Origin: CAVXZE01 sp964615365
GTDB taxonomy: Bacteria; Myxococcota_A; UBA9160; UBA6930
Direction: 5' to 3'
Length of the DNA stretch: 64,000 nucleotides
NCBI GenBank assembly: GCA_964615365.1
Contig: CAZTOU010000002.1
Span: 124,001-188,000 of the forward strand
Part shown: piece after piece, positions 51,753-60,698 of the stretch
How the letters are laid out: the number at the start of each line of letters is the position of its first letter
Numbering within the stretch: position 1 is the first letter of the stretch
Program-made: the position numbers and the translations under genes
The notes under the pieces: model-generated
What the model saw: only the letters and a program-made list of their open reading frames with translations
What the model was told of the DNA's origin: nothing
The model's database searches: none

Positions 51753-51767
51753 GCAAGCCACGTGCCA
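51753..51767 (-). promoter_or_regulatory. sigma-54 promoter of the fimT-pilVWX operon
   Basis: Minus strand reads TGGCACG-TGGC-TTGC followed by T, a perfect consensus match with GG and GC ten bases apart. Expected start near 51741. PilR, encoded just upstream, is the natural activator. Confidence 0.85.
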
Positions 51768-51853
51768 TCGCCTGGAATCGGAAAAACCACCGGTATCCTT
51801 GAGCTTGACCCACCGCTCCCGCTCTCCGACGCCTTCTTTCCGCCCCTCCGGGC

Positions 51854-51886
51854 CGCAATCGGCTGCGCAGTGCGCAACGGATTGCG
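51854..51886. repeat. imperfect 33-bp palindrome, copy A
   Basis: CGCAATC-GGC-TGCGCA-G-TGCGCA-ACG-GATTGCG; 13 of 16 positions pair around a central G. It lies 15 bases after the sensor-kinase stop and about 103 bp from the fimT -24 element, and resembles copy B at 47911-47943. No T-run follows on either strand. Confidence 0.65.
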
Positions 51887-51900
51887 GGGTGCCGCCCGAT

Positions 51901-53409
51901 CTAGGTCTCTCCGGCTCCACCTCGCGTGTGCGGGTCTTCTCCGCTCTCCACCGCCACCCGGAGCCGCAGCGCAAAGGCGGTGCGGGCTCCCTCGGGCGGA
52001 GCCACCAGCTCGAGCTGCCCGTCGAGCTCTTCGGCGAGACGCACCGCGTTGGCCAGGCCGAGGCCGGTTCCCTCTCCGGGCGGCTTGGAGGTGAAGAAGG
52101 GGTCGAAGACTCGCTCGCGATCCGCCTCCGGGATGCCGCAGCCGTTGTCCGCGACCACGCACTCGACCGCGTCCGGTGTCCGGCGGTGGAGCGCGCTTCC
52201 ATCGACGTCCCCCGCGCGAATCTGGAGCACCGTGGCGCGAACCCACAGCGTCACCCGGGGCTCCGGAGCTTCGGCGACCGCGTCGGCGGCGTTCAGGACC
52301 AGGTTGAGCAGGATCTGCATCACCGCGCTCGAGTCCGCCAGGACCGGGGGCTTTGGGCCTTCAGGGCGAACCTTGAAGCAGATCCCGTCGTACCGCCGCT
52401 GTGCGGAGACCAGGGCGACGGTCTCTTCCGCCAGGCTCGCGAGGTCCAGCCTGGTCGGCGTCGAACGCGGAGGGCGAGAGAAGTCCAGGATCTGGCGTAG
52501 GATCGCGCGCACCCGCTGCCCCTCGCGGCCCGCCCGCTGCAGGTGATCGCGGGTCGCGTCGGAAATCCCCGGATCGCGCGAAGCCAGATCGAGGAAGGCG
52601 AGTATCGAGCCGATCGGATTCCCGACCTCGTGGGCCACTCCGGCCGCGAGTCGGCCGACGGCCGCCAGGCGCTCCGCCCGATCCAGGCCCGCCCGAGCCC
52701 GTCGCAGGTCGCGGTTGGCGGCCCGGAGCTCCACCACCGCCTTCTCGAGGGCCCCGGTGCGGACCTCCAGGGAGTCGGTCATCTCGTTGAACGAGCGACC
52801 CAGCTCGGCGGCCTCTCGCGCCCCCGCCACGGGGACCCGGGTCGCGAGCTCCCCGCCGGCGACCTCCCGGGCCGCCCCGGAGAGTCTCTGGAGCGGCACC
52901 ACGATGCGCCGGCGCAGCAGGAGGGCTCCGAAGGCGGTGAAGACCAGGACGTCGGCGACCACCATCGCCGCAACCACGGCCAGCGGTACCGCGCGAAGGC
53001 GGTACGACACGTGGCGGGGAAGCCGCCCGGTCACCACCGTGCCGGTTTCGTCCAGAGGAGCGGCGAAGCGAATCTCGTCCCAGATGCTTCCCGGCAGGAG
53101 CAGCGGCTCTCCCCGCTCCCGAACGCGGTCCGCGAGCTCTCGTGTCTCGGCGTCGATCACCCCGGCGCCGAGCCCGCGGGGCTTGACGCGCCCGTCGCCG
53201 GTCACCGTCCACCACTCGGTGCCCGGGTACAGGGAATCCGTGAGGATTCGGGGAGAGCGAGCCTCGGCGAGGAGCGAGCGACCGAGGATCGCGCGCAGCC
53301 CCGCCTCCTGGTGGGCCGCGAAGACCGCGGTCAGGACCAGCGTCGCCAGGCCCATCACCATCGCGAGGCCGAGGAGAACTTCGGTCTGGACCCCCGCGCG
53401 CCGCTTCAC
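51901..53409 (-). CDS. HAMP-containing sensor histidine kinase downstream of pilR
   Basis: 502 residues. TM1 near 9-31, a periplasmic domain of about 100 residues (SLYPGTEWWTVTGDGRVKPRG), TM2 near 140-165, HAMP (VVPLQRLSGAAREVAGGELATRV), a coiled coil, HisKA (GRLAAGVAHEVGNPIGSIL) and HATPase boxes (NLVLNAADAV, VVADNGCGIPEADRERVFDPF, GTGLGLANAVRLAEEL). It starts five bases after the pilR stop, so it is the last gene of the pilBTCSR operon. No regulator adjoins it; the orphan regulator at 42404 is a candidate partner (inference). Confidence 0.93.
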   Translation of the reverse strand: MKRRAGVQTEVLLGLAMVMGLATLVLTAVFAAHQEAGLRAILGRSLLAEARSPRILTDSLYPGTEWWTVTGDGRVKPRGLGAGVIDAETRELADRVRERGEPLLLPGSIWDEIRFAAPLDETGTVVTGRLPRHVSYRLRAVPLAVVAAMVVADVLVFTAFGALLLRRRIVVPLQRLSGAAREVAGGELATRVPVAGAREAAELGRSFNEMTDSLEVRTGALEKAVVELRAANRDLRRARAGLDRAERLAAVGRLAAGVAHEVGNPIGSILAFLDLASRDPGISDATRDHLQRAGREGQRVRAILRQILDFSRPPRSTPTRLDLASLAEETVALVSAQRRYDGICFKVRPEGPKPPVLADSSAVMQILLNLVLNAADAVAEAPEPRVTLWVRATVLQIRAGDVDGSALHRRTPDAVECVVADNGCGIPEADRERVFDPFFTSKPPGEGTGLGLANAVRLAEELDGQLELVAPPEGARTAFALRLRVAVESGEDPHTRGGAGET

Positions 53410-53414
53410 GTCGT

Positions 53415-54809
53415 CTAGCCGTCGCCGCTGGCGGGATCATCGTCTAGGCCGAGCTTCTCGAACCGGTAGCGGAAGGACCGGAAGGAAACGCCCAGCAGCG
53501 CGGCGGCCTTCTTCTTGACTCCACCGCTTTGCTCGAGCGCCTCGACCAGAAGACCGCGCTCGAAGTCGTTGACCATCTCTTCGAGATTCCCACCCTCGGG
53601 AGGCAACCGGCTCTGGGTCTCGCTCTTCTTGGGATCGAGGATGGTCGGCGGGAGCACCTCGAGGCTGATCACATTGTCGCGACACAGCGCCACCGCTCGT
53701 TCCACCATGTTCTCGAGCTCCCGCACGTTTCCGGGAAAGTCGTAGACGAGAATGCGCTCCGTGGCGGCGTCGGAGATGCCGTGCACCTCCTTGCCAGCGT
53801 CCGCGGCGTACTTCTCGATGAAGTGTTGGATCAGAAGCGGGGCGTCTTCCATCCGCTCACGAAGCGGCGGCAGCGCGATCTGGATCACGTTGAGCCGGTA
53901 GTAGAGGTCCTCCCGAAAACGCCCGGAGGCGATTTCCTCTTCCAGCTTGCGATTGCTCGCGGACAGGATCCGCACGTCGACCCGATGGTCACTGGTTCCG
54001 CCGACCCGTCGGACCGTCTTGTCCTGGATCACCCGGAGCAGCTTCACCTGGAGCGCCTGGGGAAGCTCCCCCACCTCGTCGAGGAAGAGGGTCCCCTTGT
54101 CGGCCATCTCGAAGAGACCGGTCTTGTTCTGGACGGCGCCCGTGAACGCCCCCCTCACGTGACCGAACAGCTCGGACTCGAGCAGGTTCTCCGGGATCGC
54201 CCCGCAGTTCACGGCGATGAAGGGCTGATCCCGCCGCTCGCTCTGGTCATGGATGGCGCGTGCCACCAGCTCCTTGCCGGTCCCGCTGTCCCCGCTGATC
54301 AGCACGTTCGTCTTGGTACCGGCCACCTGGCCGATCAGCTCGTAGACGGTCTGCATCGCGGCGCTGGTGCCCACCAGCTCACGCCTCTTGAGCTGGGTTC
54401 GCAACTCGGTCCGGAGCCTCCGGTTCTCGAGGGTGAGCAGCTTCTTCTCGAGGGCCTTCTCCACCACCAGGCGCAGCTCGTCCACCTTGAAGGGCTTGGT
54501 GACGTAGTCGTAGGCCCCCTGCTTCATGGCGGCGATCGCCGTCTCGGTGGTGGCGAAGGCGGTGATCATGATGACGACCGTCTCGGGGGACATCTCCTTC
54601 ACCGCCTGGAGCAGGTCGAGGCCGGTGCGGTCGGGCATCTTGACGTCGCTGATCACCACGTCGAAATCGTCGAACTCGACGGCGACCAGGGCGCTGTCGA
54701 CGTCGCCCGTGGTCACCACGTCGAAGCCTTCGCGGCGGAAGAAGATCTCCAGGAACTCCTGCATGCTCTGCTCGTCGTCGACGACGAGAATGCGCGCCTG
54801 CTCGCTCAC
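53415..54809 (-). CDS. pilR: PilR sigma-54-dependent response regulator
   Basis: 464 residues. Receiver domain (ARILVVDDEQSMQEFLEIFFR; VVISDVKMPDRTGLDLL with the phospho-acceptor Asp), AAA+ (ISGDSGTGKE, RGAFTGAVQNKTGLF, FLDEVGELP, FREDLYYRLNVIQIALPP) and Fis HTH (SGGVKKKAAALLGVSFRSFRYR). The QKTGLFE-like NKTGLFEMADKGTLF and placement after pilS identify PilR, which activates pilin genes with sigma-54. GTG 54809 overlaps the pilS stop at GTGA. Its targets here probably include the promoter at 51753. Confidence 0.95.
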   Translation of the reverse strand: MSEQARILVVDDEQSMQEFLEIFFRREGFDVVTTGDVDSALVAVEFDDFDVVISDVKMPDRTGLDLLQAVKEMSPETVVIMITAFATTETAIAAMKQGAYDYVTKPFKVDELRLVVEKALEKKLLTLENRRLRTELRTQLKRRELVGTSAAMQTVYELIGQVAGTKTNVLISGDSGTGKELVARAIHDQSERRDQPFIAVNCGAIPENLLESELFGHVRGAFTGAVQNKTGLFEMADKGTLFLDEVGELPQALQVKLLRVIQDKTVRRVGGTSDHRVDVRILSASNRKLEEEIASGRFREDLYYRLNVIQIALPPLRERMEDAPLLIQHFIEKYAADAGKEVHGISDAATERILVYDFPGNVRELENMVERAVALCRDNVISLEVLPPTILDPKKSETQSRLPPEGGNLEEMVNDFERGLLVEALEQSGGVKKKAAALLGVSFRSFRYRFEKLGLDDDPASGDG

Positions 54810-56521
54810 TGGCTCTCCCCTGGCCGCGGCAACCGCACTCGGAGCACCGTCCCCTCCCCCACGTGGCTCTCCACACAGAGGCTTCCGCCGTTCGCCTCCA
54901 CGATCCGATGGACCGTCGCCAGCCCGAGTCCCGACCCGTCCGTCTTGGTGGTGAAGAAGGGATCGAAGATGCGCTCCATCACCTCCGGAGCGATCCCGAC
55001 ACCGGTGTCCGCCACCATCACCTCCACGAAGCCACCCTCCCTCTTCGACCCGTTTCGGCCTTCGGAAGCGCCCTCTTGAGGCTCCGGGCCAGCGTCGGCT
55101 ACCGAAACCCGGATGCGGCCACCCTCCGGCATCGCCTGGACCGCATTCAGGAGCAGATTCCACAGGATCTGACGGACCTGGGTCGAATCCGCGAGGACGA
55201 TCAGATTTCGCCCCACCTCGACTTCGAGGTCCACTCCCTCTGGCCGCGCCACACCGAACATCCGCACCAGCTCCTCGACCACGGCGCCCACGTCGAAGGC
55301 GGCCCGCTTCGCGGGTGCGGGTCGCGCGAACTGGAGGAACTCGGTGATGAGATCGTTGAGGCGGTCGATCTCCCGGAGGACGATGCTCATCAGACGGCGC
55401 GGCTCGGGGTCGGGGTCATCCTCCCTCATCCCGGTCTCGAGCATCTCCACCGACCCCGAGATCGCCGCGAGGGGATTCCGGATCTCGTGGGCGATGTCCG
55501 CCGCCAGCTGCCCGACCCCGGTCAGGCGCTCCGAGCGGCGAAGCTCCTGCTCCATGGCCACCACGTCCGTTACATCCTGAAAGATCACCACCCACCCGTT
55601 CGCGAGGCCCTCACCATCTCGAAGCACCGAGCTCGCCAGACCCAGGTGCCGCTGCTGCCCATTCGCCTGCAAGAGGGGCATCCGCGCCCGAAGCCGTCCG
55701 CCTTTGGGCGTCTCCCGGCCAACGCGGAGCGTCTCCCGAACCTGCGGAAGCACCTCTTCCAGGTCCTCGCCCAGGACGTCCGCGAGCTTGCACCCGCTGA
55801 TGCGCTCCCCCTCGGGATTGAGGGAGCGGACCCGGCCCTCGGAATCGGTGGTCAGGAGACCGCTGTTCAGGCTGGCCACGGTGTGCTGGTGAAGGTGGCG
55901 CAGGCGATCCAGGTCGCTGGCGCTCTCGCTCAGGGCCTCTCCGGCGATGCGCAGCTCGCGCGAGAGCGCACTCGAAAGCAGTGCCACCAGGAGCAGGGCA
56001 GAGGTGTGCACCACCCACAACGCGAAGACCTTCTCGAAGCTCGCGATTCCCCGGAGCACCGAGGCCATCTCGATCGGCTCGGCCGAGAGCAGCACCGCGC
56101 CGTAGGCGGCGGAGGACAGGATCGCCGCACCGTACGCTCCCCGGCGGTCGAAGAGCGCTGCGCCGTAGACGGTGATCGGCAGGTAGAGGAAGCTGAAGAT
56201 CGAATCGACGCCCCCGGAGAAGAAGACCAGCGAGGTGACGATTCCGATGTCCGTGGTGAGCTGGATGGCAGCGAATCGCGCGGTCTTTCGGACGAAGCGA
56301 AAGACCCCCGCGTAGACGACCGTCGTCAGGAAGGCAAAGGCGATCGTCCCGTAGAGACCCCTCTCGACGCCCTCGGCGCCCTCACGTCCCGCTCCCAGTA
56401 ACACCAGCGCGACGGCGAAGACGCCGACGGAGAGCACCAGCCGCATCGCCATGAGCCGCGCGATGCGACGGCGCGGCGTGTTCCCCGCAACCGGGCCCGC
56501 ACCGTCGGATTCGGGATTCAT
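54806..56521 (-). CDS. pilS: PilS sensor histidine kinase
   Basis: 571 residues. Six hydrophobic segments in the first 210 residues (RLVLSVGVFAVALVLLGAG; FSFLYLPITVYGAALF; VHTSALLLVALLSSAL), the polytopic sensor of PilS. A PAS domain follows (VASLNSGLLTTDSEGRVRSLNP), then HisKA (QLAADIAHEIRNPLAAISGSVEML) and HATPase (NLLLNAVQAMPEGG, VADTGVGI, GSGLGLATVHRIVEANGGS). In Pseudomonas PilS senses PilA in the membrane. The gene starts eight bases after pilC. Confidence 0.94.
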   Translation of the reverse strand: MNPESDGAGPVAGNTPRRRIARLMAMRLVLSVGVFAVALVLLGAGREGAEGVERGLYGTIAFAFLTTVVYAGVFRFVRKTARFAAIQLTTDIGIVTSLVFFSGGVDSIFSFLYLPITVYGAALFDRRGAYGAAILSSAAYGAVLLSAEPIEMASVLRGIASFEKVFALWVVHTSALLLVALLSSALSRELRIAGEALSESASDLDRLRHLHQHTVASLNSGLLTTDSEGRVRSLNPEGERISGCKLADVLGEDLEEVLPQVRETLRVGRETPKGGRLRARMPLLQANGQQRHLGLASSVLRDGEGLANGWVVIFQDVTDVVAMEQELRRSERLTGVGQLAADIAHEIRNPLAAISGSVEMLETGMREDDPDPEPRRLMSIVLREIDRLNDLITEFLQFARPAPAKRAAFDVGAVVEELVRMFGVARPEGVDLEVEVGRNLIVLADSTQVRQILWNLLLNAVQAMPEGGRIRVSVADAGPEPQEGASEGRNGSKREGGFVEVMVADTGVGIAPEVMERIFDPFFTTKTDGSGLGLATVHRIVEANGGSLCVESHVGEGTVLRVRLPRPGESQ

Positions 56522-56529
56522 GGGAGCGC

Positions 56530-57741
56530 CTAGTTGATGCTCTCCGCAATTTTGAAGATCGGCAGATACATCGCCATCAGGATCGCCCCGATGGTTCCGC
56601 CGAGAAAGACCATCATGAACGGCTCCATCAGCGCCGTCAGCGCTTCGACCCCCGCGTCGACCTCCTCGTCGTAGAAGTCGGCGATCTTCGCCAGCATCGC
56701 GTCCATGGCGCCGGTGGCCTCACCCACCGAGATCATCTGAACCACCATCCCGGGGAAGACCCCCGCGGCCTCGAGTGGCTCGGCGATGGTGCGTCCCTCG
56801 GAGATCGCCGACCGCGTCTTCATCAGCGCCGCCTCGATCAGCCGATTGCCGGCGGTCTTCGCGCAGATCTCGAGCGCGTCGAGGATCGGGACTCCGCTCG
56901 AGATCATGGTCCCGAGGGTTCGGGTGAATCGCGAGACCGCGACCTTCTTGAGCAGCGATCCGAAGATCGGGATCTTCAGCGCCACCACGTCCACGTTGTA
57001 GGCGAACTTCGGCAGGCGCTTCTTGGCCTGGTGGAAGACGATCACCACGGCGGCGATGGCCCCCAGCAGCGGCAGGATCCACGCCTGCAGCCACTCACTC
57101 AGGTTCACCACCACCTGGGTCGGGTAGGGAAGCGTGCCGCCGAAGTCATCGAACATCTTCTGGAAGACGGGGATCACCTTGACGAGCAGCAGGACGATCA
57201 CGGCGATCGCCACCACGAGAATGGTGATCGGATAGATCATCGCGCCCTTGACTTTTCGCCGGAGGGCCTCCGCCTTCTCCAGGTAGACCGCGAGGCGGTT
57301 CAGAATCGTGTCGAGAATGCCGCCGACCTCGCCTGCGGCGACCAGGTTCACGTAGAGCGCATCGAACGGCTTGGGGTGCTTTCCCAGCGCGTCGGCGAAG
57401 GTCGAACCCTGCTCGACGTCGTTCTTGACCGCCGACAGGATCTCCTTGAAGGCCTTGTTGCTCGCTTGGCTCGCCTGAATGTCGAGGCACTGCACGAGGG
57501 GCAGGCCGGCATCGATCATCGTCGCGAACTGCCGGGTGAAGACCACCAGCTCACGGTTCCCGACGCTCCCCTTGAACAGGTCGATGTTCTCGAGGAGGTC
57601 CTTCGGCTTCGCCTTGACCTTCACGGGGACGATCATCTGCCCCCGTAGCTGCGACATCACCGCAGCTTCGTTTGTCGCCTCGATGACCCCCTTCTTGGTG
57701 GTCCCCTGCCGCGTACGTCCTTCCCAGGTGTAGACAGGCAT
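56530..57741 (-). CDS. pilC: type IV pilus inner-membrane platform protein PilC
   Basis: 403 residues. Two GspF-type domains: VVFTRQFATMIDAGLPLVQCLDI near 70-92 and VSRFTRTLGTMISSGVPILDALEI in the second half, each with following TM segments (MIYPITILVVAIAVIVLLLV; FMMVFLGGTIGAILMAMYLP). It starts with the short conserved N-terminus MPVYTWEGRTRQG. ATG 57741 is set by GAGGAGGAAGTC; the longer frame from 57834 overlaps pilT. It couples PilB and PilT motors to the pilus base. Confidence 0.96.
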   Translation of the reverse strand: MPVYTWEGRTRQGTTKKGVIEATNEAAVMSQLRGQMIVPVKVKAKPKDLLENIDLFKGSVGNRELVVFTRQFATMIDAGLPLVQCLDIQASQASNKAFKEILSAVKNDVEQGSTFADALGKHPKPFDALYVNLVAAGEVGGILDTILNRLAVYLEKAEALRRKVKGAMIYPITILVVAIAVIVLLLVKVIPVFQKMFDDFGGTLPYPTQVVVNLSEWLQAWILPLLGAIAAVVIVFHQAKKRLPKFAYNVDVVALKIPIFGSLLKKVAVSRFTRTLGTMISSGVPILDALEICAKTAGNRLIEAALMKTRSAISEGRTIAEPLEAAGVFPGMVVQMISVGEATGAMDAMLAKIADFYDEEVDAGVEALTALMEPFMMVFLGGTIGAILMAMYLPIFKIAESIN

Positions 57742-57754
57742 GACTTCCTCCTCG

Positions 57755-58858
57755 TCAACCCGCGTTGGCAATTCTTCGCCCGGCGACGGCGGACCCGCCG
57801 CCCCCGATGAGCTGCCGGAGTTCATCGCCGTCACTGCTGCGGCCCAGCGCGTCTTCCATGGTGATCATTCTTCGCTGGAACAGGGAGGCGAGAGACTGGT
57901 TCATCGTCTGCATTCCGAACTTGTCCTGACCGATCTGCATCTGCGAGTAGATCTGGTGGATCTTGTCCTCGCGGATCAGGTTCCGGATCGCCGGATTGGG
58001 CACCATGATCTCCAGGGAGAGCACCCGGCCCGGCCCGTTGGCGCGCGCGATCAGCGTCTGACTCATCACCCCCTCCAGCACGAAGGAGAGCTGGGCGCGC
58101 ACCTGTGCCTGCTGGTAGGGGGGGAACACGTCGACGATCCGGTTGATGGTCTGAACGCAGGAGTTCGTGTGGAGCGTCGCGAAGGCGAGGTGACCGGTCT
58201 CTGCCACGATCAGGGCCGCCTCGATGGTCTCGAGGTCGCGCATCTCGCCGATCAGCACCACATCCGGATCCTGGCGAAGGATGTACTTGAGCGCGGCGCC
58301 AAAGCTCGCGGTGTCGGCACCCACCTCGCGCTGGTTCACCAGGCAGCCCTTGTGCGGGTGCAGGTACTCGATCGGATCCTCCACCGTCACGATGTGCTCG
58401 TTCCGCTCCGAGTTGACCCGGTCGATTATGCTGGCCAGGGTGGTGGACTTCCCGGACCCGGTCGGACCGGTCACCAGGATCAGACCGCGCGGCTTCTTGG
58501 ACAGGTCGCTCACGACCCTGGGAAGCCCCAGCTCTTCGAAGGTCTCGATCTTGTAGGGAATGGCGCGGAAGGCTCCCGCCACCGCGCCTCGCTGGTTGAA
58601 GACGTTCGCGCGGAACCGCGACAGCCCCCGAACACCGAAGGAGAGATCGAGCTCGTTGTCCTCCTCGAAGCGGTGCTTCTGTGCATCGGTGAGGATCGAG
58701 TAGCAGAGCTGCTTGGTCTCCGGCGGCGAGAGGGGGGGCATCTTGAGCGGGTGCAGCTTGCCGTCGATCCGCAGCTGCGGCGGGCTGCTGGTGGTGATGT
58801 GAAGGTCGCTGCCCCCCTTCTCGATCATTGCTTTGAGCAACTGGTGAAGATTCGCCAT
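57755..58858 (-). CDS. pilT: type IV pilus retraction ATPase PilT
   Basis: 367 residues. N-terminal PAS-like domain (MANLHQLLKAMIEKGGSDLHI), Walker A VTGPTGSGKSTTLAS, Asp box region EDPIEYLHPHKGCLVNQREVG, Walker B RQDPDVVLIGEMRDLET, the His box ETGHLAFATLHTN, and the PilT-specific AIRNLIREDKIHQIYSQMQIG. This AIRNLIRE-type signature separates PilT from PilB. It drives pilus retraction. It follows pilB by 12 bases. Confidence 0.97.
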   Translation of the reverse strand: MANLHQLLKAMIEKGGSDLHITTSSPPQLRIDGKLHPLKMPPLSPPETKQLCYSILTDAQKHRFEEDNELDLSFGVRGLSRFRANVFNQRGAVAGAFRAIPYKIETFEELGLPRVVSDLSKKPRGLILVTGPTGSGKSTTLASIIDRVNSERNEHIVTVEDPIEYLHPHKGCLVNQREVGADTASFGAALKYILRQDPDVVLIGEMRDLETIEAALIVAETGHLAFATLHTNSCVQTINRIVDVFPPYQQAQVRAQLSFVLEGVMSQTLIARANGPGRVLSLEIMVPNPAIRNLIREDKIHQIYSQMQIGQDKFGMQTMNQSLASLFQRRMITMEDALGRSSDGDELRQLIGGGGSAVAGRRIANAG

Positions 58859-58870
58859 CGCGAAAAACTC

Positions 58871-60571
58871 CTAGAAGTCCGCAGCCGATACGCGGAAGAC
58901 CTCGTTCATCGTCGTCACACCTTCTGCCAGCTTGTGGAGAGCGCTCTGGCGCAGGGTCAGCATTCCCAGCCGAATCGCCTCGCGCTTGAGCTCCGCCGCC
59001 GACGCCCCGTTCAACACGAACTCCTTCAGCTCCTCGCCGATCGGCATCACTTCGTAGAGCGCGATGCGTCCCTTGAAGCCAGTCTCCGAGCAGTTGCGAC
59101 AGCCGCGGCCATGGTAGGGGGTGACGTCACCCGCCTTGCTCTCCTCCATTCCCGCCTGCACCAGATCCTCGACACGCGTCTCGGCATCCGGCTCCCTGCA
59201 TTCCGGGCAGATTCGCCGCGCCAGGCGCTGGGCCACGATGCAGTTCACCGAGGAGGCCACCAGGAACGGCTCGATGCCCATGTTGAGGAGGCGGTTGATG
59301 GTGGAAGGTGCGTCGTTGGTGTGCAGGGTCGAGAGAACCATGTGCCCGGTCAGCGCGGCCTTCACTCCGATCTCGGCGGTCTCGAAGTCCCGGATCTCGC
59401 CGACCATGATGATGTCCGGGTCCTGGCGGAGGAAGGCGCGAAGCGCGGAGGCGAAATTCAGGCCGATGTCCTCGTGCATCTGGACCTGGTTGATGCCGGT
59501 CAGATTGAACTCGACCGGATCTTCGGCCGTGGAGATGTTCTCGGTCGTCTTGTTCAGCTCACTGAGCCCCGAGTAGAGGGTGGTCGTCTTTCCGGAACCG
59601 GTGGGTCCGGTGACCAGCACCATCCCGTAGGGCTGATAGATCGAGTTCTTGAAGTCCTCCAGCTGCTCCGACTCGAAGCCGAGCTTCGTCATGTCGAGCT
59701 GCAGGTTGGACTTGTCGAGGAGGCGTAGCACCGTCTTCTCGCCGAAGAGCGTGGGAAGCACGGAGACGCGGTAGTCCATCTCCTTGCCCCGCCCGAGCTT
59801 CAGCTTGATGCGCCCGTCCTGCGGCAGGCGCCGCTCCGCGATGTCCAGCTCGGACATGATCTTGACGCGCGAAGTGATCGCGTTCTTGAGCTTCATCGGC
59901 GGCCGCATCACCTCGTAGAGCACGCCGTCGATCCGGTAGCGGACGCGGAACTCCTTCTCGTAGGGCTCGATGTGGATGTCCGAAGCGAGCTTCTTGATCG
60001 CGTCGGTGAGGATCAGGTTCACCAGCTTGACGACCGGTGCGTCTTCCGACTCCCGGGCCAGCTCACCGATGTCCAGGTCGTCCTCGTCCTGGATGACCTC
60101 GAGGTCCGAGTCGTCGAAGTCGGCCATCACGTCGTCGATGCTCGAGGTCTGGTCGTAGAAGCGATCGACGGCCCGCTTGATGGCCTCTTCGGAGGCGACG
60201 ACGACTTCGATGTTGTAGCCGGTGAGGAACTTGATGTCGTCGATCGCGAAGATGTTGGAGGGGTCCGCGGTCGCGAGAATCAGCCTCGACCCGGCCCGAT
60301 TGACCGGTAGCACGGTGTGCTTGACGGCGACCTCTTCCGGGATGAGCTGGATCACGGCCGGATCGACCTCGAACTCGTCGAGATCGATCCCGGGGACGCC
60401 GTACTGTTTGGCGACGAACTCCGAGAGCTCGCTCTCCTCGAGGAAGCCCAGCTTGGTGATCTGAGCCCCCAGGCGACCGCCGGCGGTGCGCGCGTCCTCT
60501 CGCGCCTTCCTGAGCTGCTCTGCGGAGAGCAGATTCTCTTTCACCAGCAGTTCGCCGATCCGCTCGTTCAA
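58871..60571 (-). CDS. pilB: type IV pilus extension ATPase PilB
   Basis: 566 residues. N-terminal MshEN domain (ELLVKENLLSAEQLRKAREDA), a linker with the LASDIHIEPYEKEFRVRYRIDG region, Walker A VTGPTGSGKTTTLYSGL near 326, Walker B RQDPDIIMVGEIRDFET, His box GHMVLSTLHTNDAPST, and a zinc motif with CPEC and CRNC (ICPECREPD; GRGCRNCSETGFKGR). It powers pilus assembly. First gene of the pilBTCSR-kinase operon; a 127-base gap separates it from the upstream flippase-like gene. Confidence 0.97.
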   Translation of the reverse strand: MNERIGELLVKENLLSAEQLRKAREDARTAGGRLGAQITKLGFLEESELSEFVAKQYGVPGIDLDEFEVDPAVIQLIPEEVAVKHTVLPVNRAGSRLILATADPSNIFAIDDIKFLTGYNIEVVVASEEAIKRAVDRFYDQTSSIDDVMADFDDSDLEVIQDEDDLDIGELARESEDAPVVKLVNLILTDAIKKLASDIHIEPYEKEFRVRYRIDGVLYEVMRPPMKLKNAITSRVKIMSELDIAERRLPQDGRIKLKLGRGKEMDYRVSVLPTLFGEKTVLRLLDKSNLQLDMTKLGFESEQLEDFKNSIYQPYGMVLVTGPTGSGKTTTLYSGLSELNKTTENISTAEDPVEFNLTGINQVQMHEDIGLNFASALRAFLRQDPDIIMVGEIRDFETAEIGVKAALTGHMVLSTLHTNDAPSTINRLLNMGIEPFLVASSVNCIVAQRLARRICPECREPDAETRVEDLVQAGMEESKAGDVTPYHGRGCRNCSETGFKGRIALYEVMPIGEELKEFVLNGASAAELKREAIRLGMLTLRQSALHKLAEGVTTMNEVFRVSAADF

Positions 60572-60698
60572 GATCCCCTCTCCGCCTGTCCTCTGGACGC
60601 GAGGATTCGCCCGCGGGCCCTGCTCTTGCGGCCTCCGCCTGCGCGTGCAGGAAACCCCTGCGAACCCGCCAGGTTATCGGCGGGCCGGGAAGGGATCT

